A stretch of 39,530 nt of DNA from Methylobacterium sp. E-005. GTDB lineage: Bacteria; Pseudomonadota; Alphaproteobacteria; Rhizobiales; Beijerinckiaceae. Positions 30,626 through 38,368 of the stretch are shown one piece after another. The notes under the pieces are model-generated. The model was given only the letters and a program-made list of their open reading frames with translations, made no database searches and had not been told where the DNA came from. How positions within the stretch are numbered: position 1 is the first letter of the stretch; every line of letters starts with the position of its first letter. The stretch lies in contig NZ_JAKSYG010000021.1 in the NCBI RefSeq assembly GCF_022829725.1, forward strand, positions 1 to 39,530. The letters are read 5' to 3'. Both the position numbers and the translations under genes were made by a program.

Positions 30626-31062
30626 AGCCCATGCCTGATGACGGTGACCGCGCCGAACGTGCCAGTCCCATGCACGATGGCAGCTTCTACGGCATCCTCA
30701 GCGCATGCCCCGGCATGCATAGCCCCGAAGGCCACACAGGCATCATATCCGAGCGCGTAGTAGGGCGGCTCAAATCGCTCGCGCCCGAAGGCTGTGATGG
30801 TCTCCACTGGACCGTTCGGGGCGACGCAGAGCACAACGAACGAGTTGTCGCCGTTGCAGTCGCGCGGCTGCGGATGATCGCCCTTACAGCCACCACGCAC
30901 CCATTCAAGGAAGGTCTCCCACTCGGAAGCGGTGCCCGATGCGCCATAGAGCGTCCCATCCGGGCCACGAGCCAGCTTTTGCGCCCAAGGATGCTTGGCA
31001 TCTCCGAACTTGGCGCCGGTGTCTGCGGCCATAACACCGTCGCGGTAGGCGATCGTCGTCAT
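30622..31062 (-). CDS. proteasome/HslV-like Ntn-hydrolase fold protein (146 aa)
   Basis: The N-terminus MTTIAYRDGVMAADTGAKFG closely follows the start of HslV-type proteases (Met, Thr-Thr-Ile, then Gly...Ala-x-Asp). After removal of Met, Thr2 would be the N-terminal nucleophile. Asp14 and Lys29 are at plausible catalytic positions. The end shows AFGAMHAGACAEDAVEAAI and GAVTVIR, also seen in this fold. It is shorter than HslV (about 175). In a head-completion operon it might process virion proteins or have lost activity. No chaperone ATPase gene is nearby. It is joined to both neighbours by overlaps (TGATG, ATGA). Confidence 0.6.
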   Translation of the reverse strand: MTTIAYRDGVMAADTGAKFGDAKHPWAQKLARGPDGTLYGASGTASEWETFLEWVRGGCKGDHPQPRDCNGDNSFVVLCVAPNGPVETITAFGRERFEPPYYALGYDACVAFGAMHAGACAEDAVEAAIVHGTGTFGAVTVIRHGL

Positions 31063-31625
31063 CAGACTCTTTGCGCACGAGCGGTATAGACGTTGCGAGC
31101 ACCTATGAGACCCGACAGCGCCGCCTCAATGGCCTGAAACGCCGCCTGCCCTGGGGCCCCACCAGCGTACCTAATCTCGACCGAACTGGCCTTGAGCGAA
31201 CTGATGAGCCCACCGCGCTCAAGATCCGGCAGAAGCGCGCCCGGCTCCGCATATTCGCGAACCGCCGCCTCACACGTCGCCGCGATGATCTCTGGCGGGA
31301 TGGTGTTCGCCCCGATCAGATCGAACGGGTAGAGCATCCTCGGATCAACGAAGTACGGTGTGTCACCACGCGGCTCTGCGTAGGTGTAATAAGCGTTCGT
31401 CCGCGGCCATTCCAACGTCTGCGCACGCCGGAACGTGCGATACCCGGGAAACTGAACCCGATACGTGTTGTCAATGTAGGACGTGGCCCGCCGTAGCGCT
31501 GCGTCACCGAGATCATCAGACCCGAAGTCAAGGCCTCGCGCAGTAGCGTACTGCACGCAGTCTGCAATCGCCACGTAGCTGTCGGCCCCGAGGATCCCTG
31601 CGCCCGTCTCGACAACCAGCGCCAC
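31062..31625 (-). CDS. head-tail adaptor region protein, DnaT-like fold family (187 aa)
   Basis: I use the GTG at 31625, one base after the upstream stop. The longer frame overlaps that gene. The beginning VALVVETGAGILGADSYVAI and DCVQYATARGLDF is the start of a phage family named in databases as putative DnaT-like ssDNA-binding protein. In structural operons it more likely acts as an adaptor. The middle has LRRATSYIDNTY and LEWPRTNAYY, then IPPEIIAATCEAAVREYAEP, a pattern shared with gp6-like connectors. It fits the connector position after the coat protein. Confidence 0.65.
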   Translation of the reverse strand: MALVVETGAGILGADSYVAIADCVQYATARGLDFGSDDLGDAALRRATSYIDNTYRVQFPGYRTFRRAQTLEWPRTNAYYTYAEPRGDTPYFVDPRMLYPFDLIGANTIPPEIIAATCEAAVREYAEPGALLPDLERGGLISSLKASSVEIRYAGGAPGQAAFQAIEAALSGLIGARNVYTARAQRV

Positions 31626-31626
31626 G

Positions 31627-31872
31627 TCAGACAGCCAGTCCAGCCATAGCCGCTTCCGCCTCAGCTTCGGTCTTGTAACCCGAGCCGATCGCCTCACCGT
31701 CGCGCTTCACGAACCACAAGCCGCGGGCGCCGCGCTGAACGCGAAGCTCACCCGTCTCGGTCTTCGGCTCCGTCCAGAGGACGTGCTGGCCCTCAACGAA
31801 ATCGCTGGCATTGATGACCATGCGAACGTCAGGAGCCAACGGGTGCTGAATTGCGACGGTGGGGACTATCAT
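31627..31872 (-). CDS. small hypothetical protein (81 aa)
   Basis: The start at 31872 (MIVPTVAIQHPLAPDVRMVI) lies five bases after the stop region of the upstream gene, and the longer in-frame extension overlaps that gene. The protein is a small beta-rich domain with a Glu/Ala-rich helix at the end (SGYKTEAEAEAAMAGLAV). No motif is recognised. Its place between the coat and connector genes suggests a minor head component. Confidence 0.55.
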   Translation of the reverse strand: MIVPTVAIQHPLAPDVRMVINASDFVEGQHVLWTEPKTETGELRVQRGARGLWFVKRDGEAIGSGYKTEAEAEAAMAGLAV

Positions 31873-31876
31873 GGCG

Positions 31877-32332
31877 TTAGTCCTGCGACCAGCCCGCCCG
31901 CAGGTAGTCGCCAACCATCTCTGGCGCAACCATAGTGACGGCTGGTTCGGCCAAATCTGGCGTGATCCGCGTCAACTTCACGGTCATCCGGTCCGGCTCG
32001 ACCATCTCGCCCGTCGCAGGCTTCGGGTTCGCAGGGTCATTGCCGAACTTCTGGGCGAAGTGATCGCCAGCGCTCATGTCCTCATTGATGTGAGGGGCCA
32101 TAACCTTGGCCTCTACAGCGGACATGGGCTCAAGAGGATTTACCGCGGCCTCGGTTTCGGCCGCAACCGCCGCCGCCTTGTCGGCATCCGCACGCGCAGC
32201 ATCTGCCTTGCGCTGCTCTGGCGACTTGCTGGCATCGTCGGCCTTGGCCTGCGCGTCGATCGCCTTCGCGCGAGCATCCTGTGCGGTAACCTGTGCCTTT
32301 TCCGCGTCCGTGGGCTTTGCCTGATCGGCCAT
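31877..32332 (-). CDS. Ala-rich coiled-coil-like protein (151 aa)
   Basis: Residues 1-62 are Ala/Lys/Asp/Glu-rich with heptad-like spacing (AEKAQVTAQDARAKAIDAQA, KADAARADADKAAAVAAETE), probably one long helix or coiled coil. The rest is an acidic domain ending TMVAPEMVGDYLRAGW, whose last part looks structured. AGGAGG precedes the ATG. It follows the coat gene directly. It might be a head decoration or a connector accessory protein. I recognise no family. Confidence 0.6.
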   Translation of the reverse strand: MADQAKPTDAEKAQVTAQDARAKAIDAQAKADDASKSPEQRKADAARADADKAAAVAAETEAAVNPLEPMSAVEAKVMAPHINEDMSAGDHFAQKFGNDPANPKPATGEMVEPDRMTVKLTRITPDLAEPAVTMVAPEMVGDYLRAGWSQD

Positions 32333-32366
32333 ATTGGCCTCCTATGAACGAGAGAACGAGAGCCGA

Positions 32367-33533
32367 TCAGCCCTCAAGGATGGCGACGTGATCCTGCTTG
32401 ATGACCGCGGATCCCCAAACAAGACCGACTTCGAACTTGATCTGACGATACTGACGGTAGACGCGGACTTCGAAGGTCAGACCGGAGAACTCATCGGTGA
32501 TCAGTTCCGCGTCATCGGCCATGTCGCCCGTGATGCCGTTGAACTGCGGCTCAGCGGGTGCGCGGGTCGCGAGAACGATAGCGTCGCGGGTAAACGCCAC
32601 GTTCGGCGTGTACGAACCAACGATGGTGATTGCGGCGCCCGAAGCGGCAGCAACCTTGAGGCCAGGGACGCCGATGGTGATCGAGCCAGGTCCGGTGGTT
32701 CCGGTCACGACGACGTACTGGTTGGTATCGCCCGCGAAGCGCACGATATCGCCGGCATTGATCGTACCGGTGCCGGTGCCGACCGCAATCACAGTCGTAC
32801 CGATCGGGTAGGCTGCGCCAGTGACGAAGCCCGTGCCGGTGCCGCCGGTCACGAGCTTGTTGGCAGTCGGGGAGTAGTGGAGCGCGAAGCCCTCCAGTTC
32901 GCCGATAGAGCCCCGACGCAGGAGGTCGTCGGTCCCAGCCTCATTGACTTTGAACAGGTTGGCCTGCGTGCCGCGAATATTGGACATCGCCGGGGACGAC
33001 AACACGAGATGCCGATCCGTCATCGGCGCGCCGTTCTCGTCCAAGATCCGCGCGACACCAGCGGTGTCGTTCAGATTGGCCGCGGTGGCGAACGGTGTAG
33101 TACCAGCGGTACCGACAGCGCGCGAAGCCGCAACGATTGCCGCCGCTGAAACACTAGCCTCAACGGCGTTCGTCAGGGTGCGGAAGGCCTGAGCAAACTG
33201 GTTGCGTAGGATCGGCGAAACTCCGGGTCCACCGTTGTTCAGCCCAAGCTGCTCTTCGCCGTTCCACCGAATGGGGACGTACTTGGCGTTGTTGAGCTGC
33301 ATGTTGACCGTGGTCAGTACCTGATCGCCATCGTTCGGCGCGGTTACACCAGGAACAATGTTAGCCGCCGTAACCGCCGGCACGATCGGAACAGATACGA
33401 CCTGACCAACAGCAGCGCGGGCGAAATTGCCGTTGTCGCGCTGAACAGCGGGAATGAAGCCAACGAACTCGCGCGAAACAAGGTCAAGCGACTCATAGAG
33501 GGTGGGGATCAGCCCCGTCAGGGTATTGGCCAT
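32367..33533 (-). CDS. major capsid protein, P22 coat-like (388 aa)
   Basis: The N-terminus MANTLTGLIPTLYESLDLVS with REFVGFIPAV following is typical of the P22-like coat protein family, which forms the HK97 fold. The protein also has VPIVPAVTAANIVPG, RWNGEEQLGLNNGG, and a Gly/Thr-rich inserted part around residues 225-300 (GTGTGFVTGAAYPIGTTVIA), similar to the extra beta domain of this branch. The C-terminal end has SGLTFEVRVYRQYRQIKFEV. GAGG precedes the ATG at 33533. It follows the scaffold gene. Together with scaffold and portal it defines the head module. Confidence 0.85.
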   Translation of the reverse strand: MANTLTGLIPTLYESLDLVSREFVGFIPAVQRDNGNFARAAVGQVVSVPIVPAVTAANIVPGVTAPNDGDQVLTTVNMQLNNAKYVPIRWNGEEQLGLNNGGPGVSPILRNQFAQAFRTLTNAVEASVSAAAIVAASRAVGTAGTTPFATAANLNDTAGVARILDENGAPMTDRHLVLSSPAMSNIRGTQANLFKVNEAGTDDLLRRGSIGELEGFALHYSPTANKLVTGGTGTGFVTGAAYPIGTTVIAVGTGTGTINAGDIVRFAGDTNQYVVVTGTTGPGSITIGVPGLKVAAASGAAITIVGSYTPNVAFTRDAIVLATRAPAEPQFNGITGDMADDAELITDEFSGLTFEVRVYRQYRQIKFEVGLVWGSAVIKQDHVAILEG

Positions 33534-33546
33534 CGTACTTCCTCAG

Positions 33547-33598
33547 TGATGAAGGGAGGTGCTGGGGTCAGACCGACACGAAGCGCCGCCCTTCATCA
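33547..33598. repeat. 10-bp inverted repeat between scaffold and coat genes
   Basis: TGATGAAGGG (33547-33556) and CCCTTCATCA (33589-33598) are a perfect inverted repeat with a 32-base loop in the gap after the scaffold gene stop and before the coat gene. There is no T-run, so an intrinsic terminator is unlikely. It could be an RNA processing or stabilising hairpin in the leader of the coat message. Confidence 0.5.
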
Positions 33599-33631
33599 GG
33601 GACTTGGCTCGTCATCCCGCCCATTGGCGTG

Positions 33632-34420
33632 TCAGTCGTAGAGAGTTACTTCTCGGGCGAGCTTGGACTTCTGCGCAGGTGACAGCGCATTGAATTCTTG
33701 ACGGCTCATTTGCCGCTGGCCAGCGGCATTCGTGCCGGGTTTAGCGCCGGATCCGCTGGAGCCCGTACCTTTGAGAATGGAGTCGCGGTAAGCGAAGCCA
33801 TCAACGAGGATTTCTAGAGCCTCATCCGGCTCAGCGATGTCGCCGGGCTTGGTCCGACTAAAGATTTTCTGATCTCCGTCGTAAGCGACTACTCGGCCAT
33901 CTTCGACGCGAAAGTTGTTGCCGAACTGCGCCTGCATAATCGGCGCAGGGAGCGTGCACTTATCCGCGATGAATTTAGACCCGCTGAACACGCGCCCGAT
34001 CTTCTCGGACGTGAACATGCCCTTGAAGTGGTCGCGTTCCTTCTCGGCGTTCTTGATCCGCTCAGCGCTTCGACGAGCTTCAGCCGCGACCTGCTCTTCA
34101 GCGGTCTTCTTGGCTTGGTTCTTGATGACTTCAACCTCGCCCGCCTTGACGAGATCGCCATCCTTCAAGTTTCGGATAGTCTCCAAGGCAGACCGGGCCG
34201 CATCGGGGTCTTCGATGCCCTCAAAACCCTTCAGGCGCCCTTCGGCAGCCTCGCGAGCTTCACGATGCGCTTTCGTCTCGCCGTTCAAGCGAGCGATCGT
34301 CGCAACGGTGTGGGGGGCATCAAAGGCGATGGCCTTGCCGTCGTCCGCGAGGAACACAGGCTTGCCGTCCTCGACCTCCGCATAGGTGCGGCCGTCGAGT
34401 TCCAAAGTCTTGAGTTTCAT
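33632..34420 (-). CDS. capsid scaffold-like protein (262 aa)
   Basis: Scaffold proteins guide capsid assembly and then leave or are degraded. This one starts MKLKTLELDGRTYAEVEDGK and is highly charged and helical through the middle (LNGETKAHREAREAAEGRLK, KKTAEEQVAAEARRSAERIK). Residues about 150-215 have KFIADKCTLPAPIMQAQFGN and similar parts. The basic C-terminus (QRMSRQEFNALSPAQKSKLA) would bind the coat protein. The ATG at 34420 has GAGG close upstream. The longer frame before it is noncoding. It lies between portal and coat genes, as in P22-like heads. Confidence 0.75.
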   Translation of the reverse strand: MKLKTLELDGRTYAEVEDGKPVFLADDGKAIAFDAPHTVATIARLNGETKAHREAREAAEGRLKGFEGIEDPDAARSALETIRNLKDGDLVKAGEVEVIKNQAKKTAEEQVAAEARRSAERIKNAEKERDHFKGMFTSEKIGRVFSGSKFIADKCTLPAPIMQAQFGNNFRVEDGRVVAYDGDQKIFSRTKPGDIAEPDEALEILVDGFAYRDSILKGTGSSGSGAKPGTNAAGQRQMSRQEFNALSPAQKSKLAREVTLYD

Positions 34421-34533
34421 GGTGATCCTCTGGGCATCCACCCATCGGTGTGAAGGCCATCCGGCCTGTGCACCCGCGTTCGGCATCCACCGCGCGCAGG
34501 GCACTGAAATCCGCCTCAGGCGAGACGGGGCGA

Positions 34534-34562
34534 TTGGGCTTGAGGCCCAAATCTGTTACGCT
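34534..34562 (+). promoter_or_regulatory. candidate promoter of the accessory gene 34586-34801
   Basis: TTGGGC (34534-34539), 17 bases, TACGCT (34557-34562). A stem TTGGGC/GCCCAA (34534-34539 and 34545-34550) overlaps the -35 box. The -10 box and the next two bases (TACGCTGC) are identical to those of the candidate promoter at 38314-38342. Confidence 0.4.
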
Positions 34563-34585
34563 GCTGATTTACACGGGAGTTCGTG

Positions 34586-34801
34586 ATGACCCGCGAAATC
34601 GTACCCGGCGCTCGGGACACTTATGTCGGCAAAGATGGGCCACAATTTCTTGAGGACATGACCCGCGAAGAACTGATTGCTGTGATCAAGCACCTCAACC
34701 GAGATCTGCAAAAAGCCAAAGAGCGCACCATCAAGCGGCGCGATTTGCTTTCAAGCGAAAGCACTGGACAGGCAACATTCCCAAACTACGTTCGAACTTG
34801 A
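34586..34801 (+). CDS. small accessory protein (71 aa)
   Basis: The ATG at 34586 has GGGAG six bases upstream, and a GTG at 34583 is less well placed. The protein is charged and mainly helical (FLEDMTREELIAVIKHLNRD, LQKAKERTIKRRDLLSS), suggesting a short coiled coil or nucleic-acid-binding helix. It runs against the surrounding head genes, has its own promoter candidate, and its 3' end overlaps the portal gene 3' end by 16 bases. It is therefore a moron-type insertion. The function is unknown. Confidence 0.6.
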   Translation: MTREIVPGARDTYVGKDGPQFLEDMTREELIAVIKHLNRDLQKAKERTIKRRDLLSSESTGQATFPNYVRT

Positions 34802-36240
34802 ACCTCTGTCTGCGCCGGCACTGGCGGCTCGGCGGCAAGCAGCACTTTGTCAGCCTCGGCGTCGAAGTCACCAGGCAGCGCGTCGAAACGCTTCAATCCA
34901 GCGATGTAGGCGTCGTGGCTGATTTCCTTGGTCGCGCGAGCCTCGGCAAGCGCTTTCAGCGGCTCGGCCGCATACGGCAGGACACTGAAATCCGTTGACA
35001 CCTCGGTTTGCACCGTCGTCGGCTTGCGCAGGTACTCGCATGTGAAAACGAGGCCTTGTTCCAGGGCATCGTTCAGTGTCAGTGCCCAGCTTTTCACCGC
35101 GCTATGAGCCTTCGCAGCGTCGATAGCCTTGCCGGTGGCTGTCGGGTTCCCAGGCTGCTCAGTAAGCGGCTGAAGCCCAATCCGCCGCATATCAGCCTGG
35201 ATCGCCTCCACGCTCTTGCGAACCTCGGCGATATTTGCCGCTGCGGGTTGCACGAAGTCCCACTTAGGGGGTGGCCCATCGCCATTGCGCGGCGCGAACA
35301 GAACCGTCTTCGGCCCGACCTCGATCTTGTCGTTGCTGCCGGGTGCGGGCGGGGCGATCCCTTGACCACACAGCATCGGCGAGCCTGCAAACGTCAGGAT
35401 CTCTTCCTGTCGGGAGAGGGCCTGATACAACTCGATCTGCATGTCGGCTACGGCTTGAAGCGGCGGCATGACCTCCAGCGCGCCAATGCGCCGACCGAAG
35501 TACATCAGCACCAGAGGAACGGCTGAGAATTCCCCACCTCGCAGGTGCGGCTTAATCGGCCCCGGCGTCCAATCACCCTTGTCGGTCTTCTCCCAAATTT
35601 GGGAGGTTCCGGGCTCCAGAACGCGCACCTGTTCTATGGTGCGTTCTCCGAACCCGTCTCGTTCAATCCGGCTCTCTCGGATCCGAACGTGGGTAACAAC
35701 CTCGCGCCCGCCCACCACATCGGTGTAGAGCGCGATGATGCTATCGAACGGCACCTGGACCCAATAGGGACGAGCGCCCGCTTTGATCTCATCGGCCCGA
35801 GAGGCGTTCGGAGCCATCTCGGGGTAGTCGACGAGGAAAGCGTGCGCTCCCCGAGCTACGCTCTGCCAAAAGGACTCAGCAGCGAACGTGGTGAGGCTTG
35901 ATCCTCGACCATCGATATCGTCTACGAGGCCACCGCGGCGACTCTTAGTGGCCTGATCAGGTTGCCCAATGATCTCGTCGGGAGGAACACCTTTGACAGC
36001 CACATCCCGCCCAAACGGCTTGGTTGCAAGCGCCTGTAGGATATCGACGAATTCAGGACGCCAAGGGGCCGACTGAGACCGCCGCCGGTACTCCTCACTG
36101 GACTCGCCTTCGTACTTGGGCAGGTACTTGTCGCCAGCCCTACGGATCGTCTCAACGCCGCCGAGAATGTCTCTCACGAGCTGCCAGCGCTTATCCATGC
36201 GCTGATATTCTGCTGAGGTTTGCGAGGGGTCGTCAGCCAT
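34786..36240 (-). CDS. portal protein, DUF4055 type (484 aa)
   Basis: Portals form the ring through which DNA enters the head. The N-terminus (RWQLVRDILGGVETIRRAGD, KYLPKYEGESSEEYRRRSQS) with Ala-Pro-Trp-Arg-Pro-Glu-Phe follows the DUF4055 plan: Trp-x-x-Val-Arg-Asp, then Tyr-Leu-Pro, then Tyr-x-x-Arg. The central part has AFLVDYPEM, VPFDSIIALYTDVVGGREVV and ADMQIELYQALSRQEEILTF. The helical C-terminus has RRIGLQPLTEQPGNPTATGK, where portal proteins carry a Gly/Pro/Thr segment before the crown. The gene starts right after the large terminase stop. Confidence 0.8.
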   Translation of the reverse strand: MADDPSQTSAEYQRMDKRWQLVRDILGGVETIRRAGDKYLPKYEGESSEEYRRRSQSAPWRPEFVDILQALATKPFGRDVAVKGVPPDEIIGQPDQATKSRRGGLVDDIDGRGSSLTTFAAESFWQSVARGAHAFLVDYPEMAPNASRADEIKAGARPYWVQVPFDSIIALYTDVVGGREVVTHVRIRESRIERDGFGERTIEQVRVLEPGTSQIWEKTDKGDWTPGPIKPHLRGGEFSAVPLVLMYFGRRIGALEVMPPLQAVADMQIELYQALSRQEEILTFAGSPMLCGQGIAPPAPGSNDKIEVGPKTVLFAPRNGDGPPPKWDFVQPAAANIAEVRKSVEAIQADMRRIGLQPLTEQPGNPTATGKAIDAAKAHSAVKSWALTLNDALEQGLVFTCEYLRKPTTVQTEVSTDFSVLPYAAEPLKALAEARATKEISHDAYIAGLKRFDALPGDFDAEADKVLLAAEPPVPAQTEVQVRT

Positions 36241-37596
36241 CTAGCGCCTTACGGAGTAGCGGCTGACGAGGGCGGCGGTGTCATAGGTCGGTTCGCCAAG
36301 CATTAGGTCAGACACCGCCCATACCAGCGCATCAGCGCGGTCTGGGCTGCGCTCGCCCGCGTAGCCGGACGTGGAGAAGTTCACGAGTTGGTCTTCGAGG
36401 TCGGGGAACCGTCCGACGTGCGTGACTTTCCCCGCCTCGTAGAGCGCCGACACTGGCTCAGCCCTCACATGCTTTCCGCGAGAGGCCGTGATCAGCTTGA
36501 CCGGGAGGGTCTGTCGGGCCGTGCGGATGACGGCCGCAACCATGCCGCCGCCGTAGTTCTTTTCCGCGACGATGCTATCCGCATCCCAGTCGTCGAAAGC
36601 CTTGAGCGCAGCGCGTGCCCATTCTTCGGGTCCAGATCGCAACGTCCGATCCGCCAGAACGTAGGCTCGATCGCCGGCCTTTCCGACGACGCTGATGCCG
36701 ATTTCGTCCGAGCGGCTACTCTCTTCGCCCGTGGCGCCGGATGGGTCCACGGCGACGACGACGCGCGCGATACCGAGACGCGCCAGCGTAACCGCGGGCG
36801 CTTCACCCTTCGGGGGCTCGTCGCGGCAGCGCTCGATTAGATCATAGGTCCAGAGGGCGCCATCGACCTCGGCAACGTATTGGCCCTCATAAAACCGGCG
36901 TCGCTGCTTGTCTGGGAGGTTGGCAAGCGACGCCAGAAATTCGGGGCTTAGATTGGCGCTGTTGTCGTTCGGGTTGATGAACGTCCGGCGGTAGTTCTCA
37001 GGATCCGCCAGCGGCTTCCGGCTAGTCGGGTCGCGGCCTTCGGAGAACTCGTGATACGTCCAATGGCCCGTTCCTGACGGGTTCATGTCGTAATAGGCGC
37101 GCTGCCGAAGACCGGCAACCTGCTGCGCCAACCGAGTACGAGCCACCAGAACCGACGAGTACGGGATCTGGGAGCACTCGTTAAAATAGATGGTCGCGAA
37201 CTCCTGTCCGAGGATTTTCTCGACGCGATCCTTGTCATCCAAGCCGCCGAGCCAGATCTGAGACTCGTTCGGCAACGAGAAGAACCCGTCTTGCCGGTGC
37301 TCTGTCAATTTCAAGCCCGGGAAGCAGGCGCCTACGACCTTCGGCAGCGTATCAAGCGCGATGGAGGATCGGACTGCGTTCGCCCTGAACCTTAGGATAG
37401 CGTGTCGAGAGCCAGACCCGCGCAACGCCCTTACGACAACTGCACGAGTCAAAAGGAACGTCTTACCTGACCGAGCGCCGCCCGCGATAAGCGTATGCCG
37501 CTGCTCGCCCTGAAGAAGCGCCGTTGCTTTCATTTGCCCAGGGTTCGGCTCAAAGGTCGGCGTCACTCGGAGCGAGGTTAACCGTGATATTGGCAT
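36241..37596 (-). CDS. terminase large subunit (451 aa)
   Basis: The packaging motor protein has an N-terminal ATPase and a C-terminal nuclease. Visible motifs are Walker A GGARSGKT (residues 39-46), a Walker B-like ATIYFNECSQ (134-143) with Glu140 and Asn in place of the usual Asp139, and the RNase H-like nuclease acids Asp284 (VVVAVDPSG), Glu345 (SIVAEKNYGG) and Asp419/Asp422 (SPDRADALVWA). The ATG at 37596 overlaps the small subunit by 47 bases. A GTG at 37566 is an alternative start. Size is normal. Confidence 0.9.
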   Translation of the reverse strand: MPISRLTSLRVTPTFEPNPGQMKATALLQGEQRHTLIAGGARSGKTFLLTRAVVVRALRGSGSRHAILRFRANAVRSSIALDTLPKVVGACFPGLKLTEHRQDGFFSLPNESQIWLGGLDDKDRVEKILGQEFATIYFNECSQIPYSSVLVARTRLAQQVAGLRQRAYYDMNPSGTGHWTYHEFSEGRDPTSRKPLADPENYRRTFINPNDNSANLSPEFLASLANLPDKQRRRFYEGQYVAEVDGALWTYDLIERCRDEPPKGEAPAVTLARLGIARVVVAVDPSGATGEESSRSDEIGISVVGKAGDRAYVLADRTLRSGPEEWARAALKAFDDWDADSIVAEKNYGGGMVAAVIRTARQTLPVKLITASRGKHVRAEPVSALYEAGKVTHVGRFPDLEDQLVNFSTSGYAGERSPDRADALVWAVSDLMLGEPTYDTAALVSRYSVRR

Positions 37597-38065
37597 TCAC
37601 GTCCGGGTCTTTGAACATGCCCAAGTGTTTGCCAAGTTTTTCGAGGGCTGAGAGCTTGTCGTGGAGCTTGAACTTTACCCGGCGAACGTCACGGGCATCT
37701 TCGCCGCGACCATCCTTGAAATCCTCAACGGTAACTTCACCCAGTGCAGCCGCTTGGTCCCGAGTGAGACCGGAGAAGTCAAGGTAGGGATCACCCGCTG
37801 GGCTTGCTCGCATGTAATCCTGCATGTTGGCGAACCCGACCTTGGCCAGTTCCTCCACGATGCGGGCGACAGTAACGCCTGCCTTTTCGGCGCCAGCTTG
37901 AAGGATCTCCTCAATGCGAGCGCGAACCCGTTCATTCCTGTTCAGCCGCCCGGCGTTGCCCTCATTGGCGGCATAACCCGCTGTGACATAAGCCTGAGAG
38001 GCTGATTGGCCTTCAGCTACGGCCTGAGCGAACCGTTCGTGTTTTGAATTGGAGAGAACAGGCAT
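37550..38065 (-). CDS. terminase small subunit (171 aa)
   Basis: Small terminases choose the packaging site on DNA. The N-terminal part HERFAQAVAEGQSASQAYVT and AGYAANEGNAGRLNRNERVR is a typical helix-turn-helix of the Terminase_2-like family, followed by ARIEEILQAGAEKAGVTVAR. The middle helical part and a basic region (DARDVRRVKFKLHDKLSALE) may serve oligomerisation and binding to the large subunit. It precedes the large subunit and overlaps it. The Shine-Dalgarno site is weak. Confidence 0.85.
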   Translation of the reverse strand: MPVLSNSKHERFAQAVAEGQSASQAYVTAGYAANEGNAGRLNRNERVRARIEEILQAGAEKAGVTVARIVEELAKVGFANMQDYMRASPAGDPYLDFSGLTRDQAAALGEVTVEDFKDGRGEDARDVRRVKFKLHDKLSALEKLGKHLGMFKDPDVNANITVNLAPSDADL

Positions 38066-38092
38066 GAGGTGCGAATGAACAGCCCTTAGGGG

Positions 38093-38311
38093 CTACAACC
38101 GATCAATCCAGCGCGCCAAGCTCTCATCCGCTTTACGGAGGGCCTTGACCCTGAGGATGGCGGCGTCTGCGTCTCTCTTGGCGAGGTAGCGATCGAGCTG
38201 GGCGGGGAATGGGATCGGGGCTGCGGGCTCGGGGTTGAGCACAGTGCCACCATCGCCCTTGCGGGGTGCGTTGAGGCGAAGGATGGGGCTGGGCGGGTCG
38301 ATGTCGTACAT
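38093..38311 (-). CDS. small hypothetical protein before terminase (72 aa)
   Basis: The first 40 residues are Pro-rich and look disordered (MYDIDPPSPILRLNAPRKGD). The last 30 are a charged helix (LDRYLAKRDADAAILRVKAL). It lies 28 bases before the small terminase gene and in the same direction. The family is unknown. The Shine-Dalgarno site is poor, so the call rests mainly on protein-like composition and place. Its 5' end abuts a candidate rightward promoter at 38314-38342. Confidence 0.5.
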   Translation of the reverse strand: MYDIDPPSPILRLNAPRKGDGGTVLNPEPAAPIPFPAQLDRYLAKRDADAAILRVKALRKADESLARWIDRL

Positions 38312-38313
38312 GA

Positions 38314-38342
38314 TTGCCGACCCTTGTGGGCGCCGCTACGCT
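38314..38342 (+). promoter_or_regulatory. candidate promoter of the zinc-ribbon-like gene 38369-38677
   Basis: TTGCCG (38314-38319), 17 bases, TACGCT (38337-38342). Spacer length and TACGCTGC are the same as in the candidate promoter at 34534-34562. Confidence 0.4.
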
Positions 38343-38368
38343 GCACGATCACAGCGGTAGAGGGCAGC

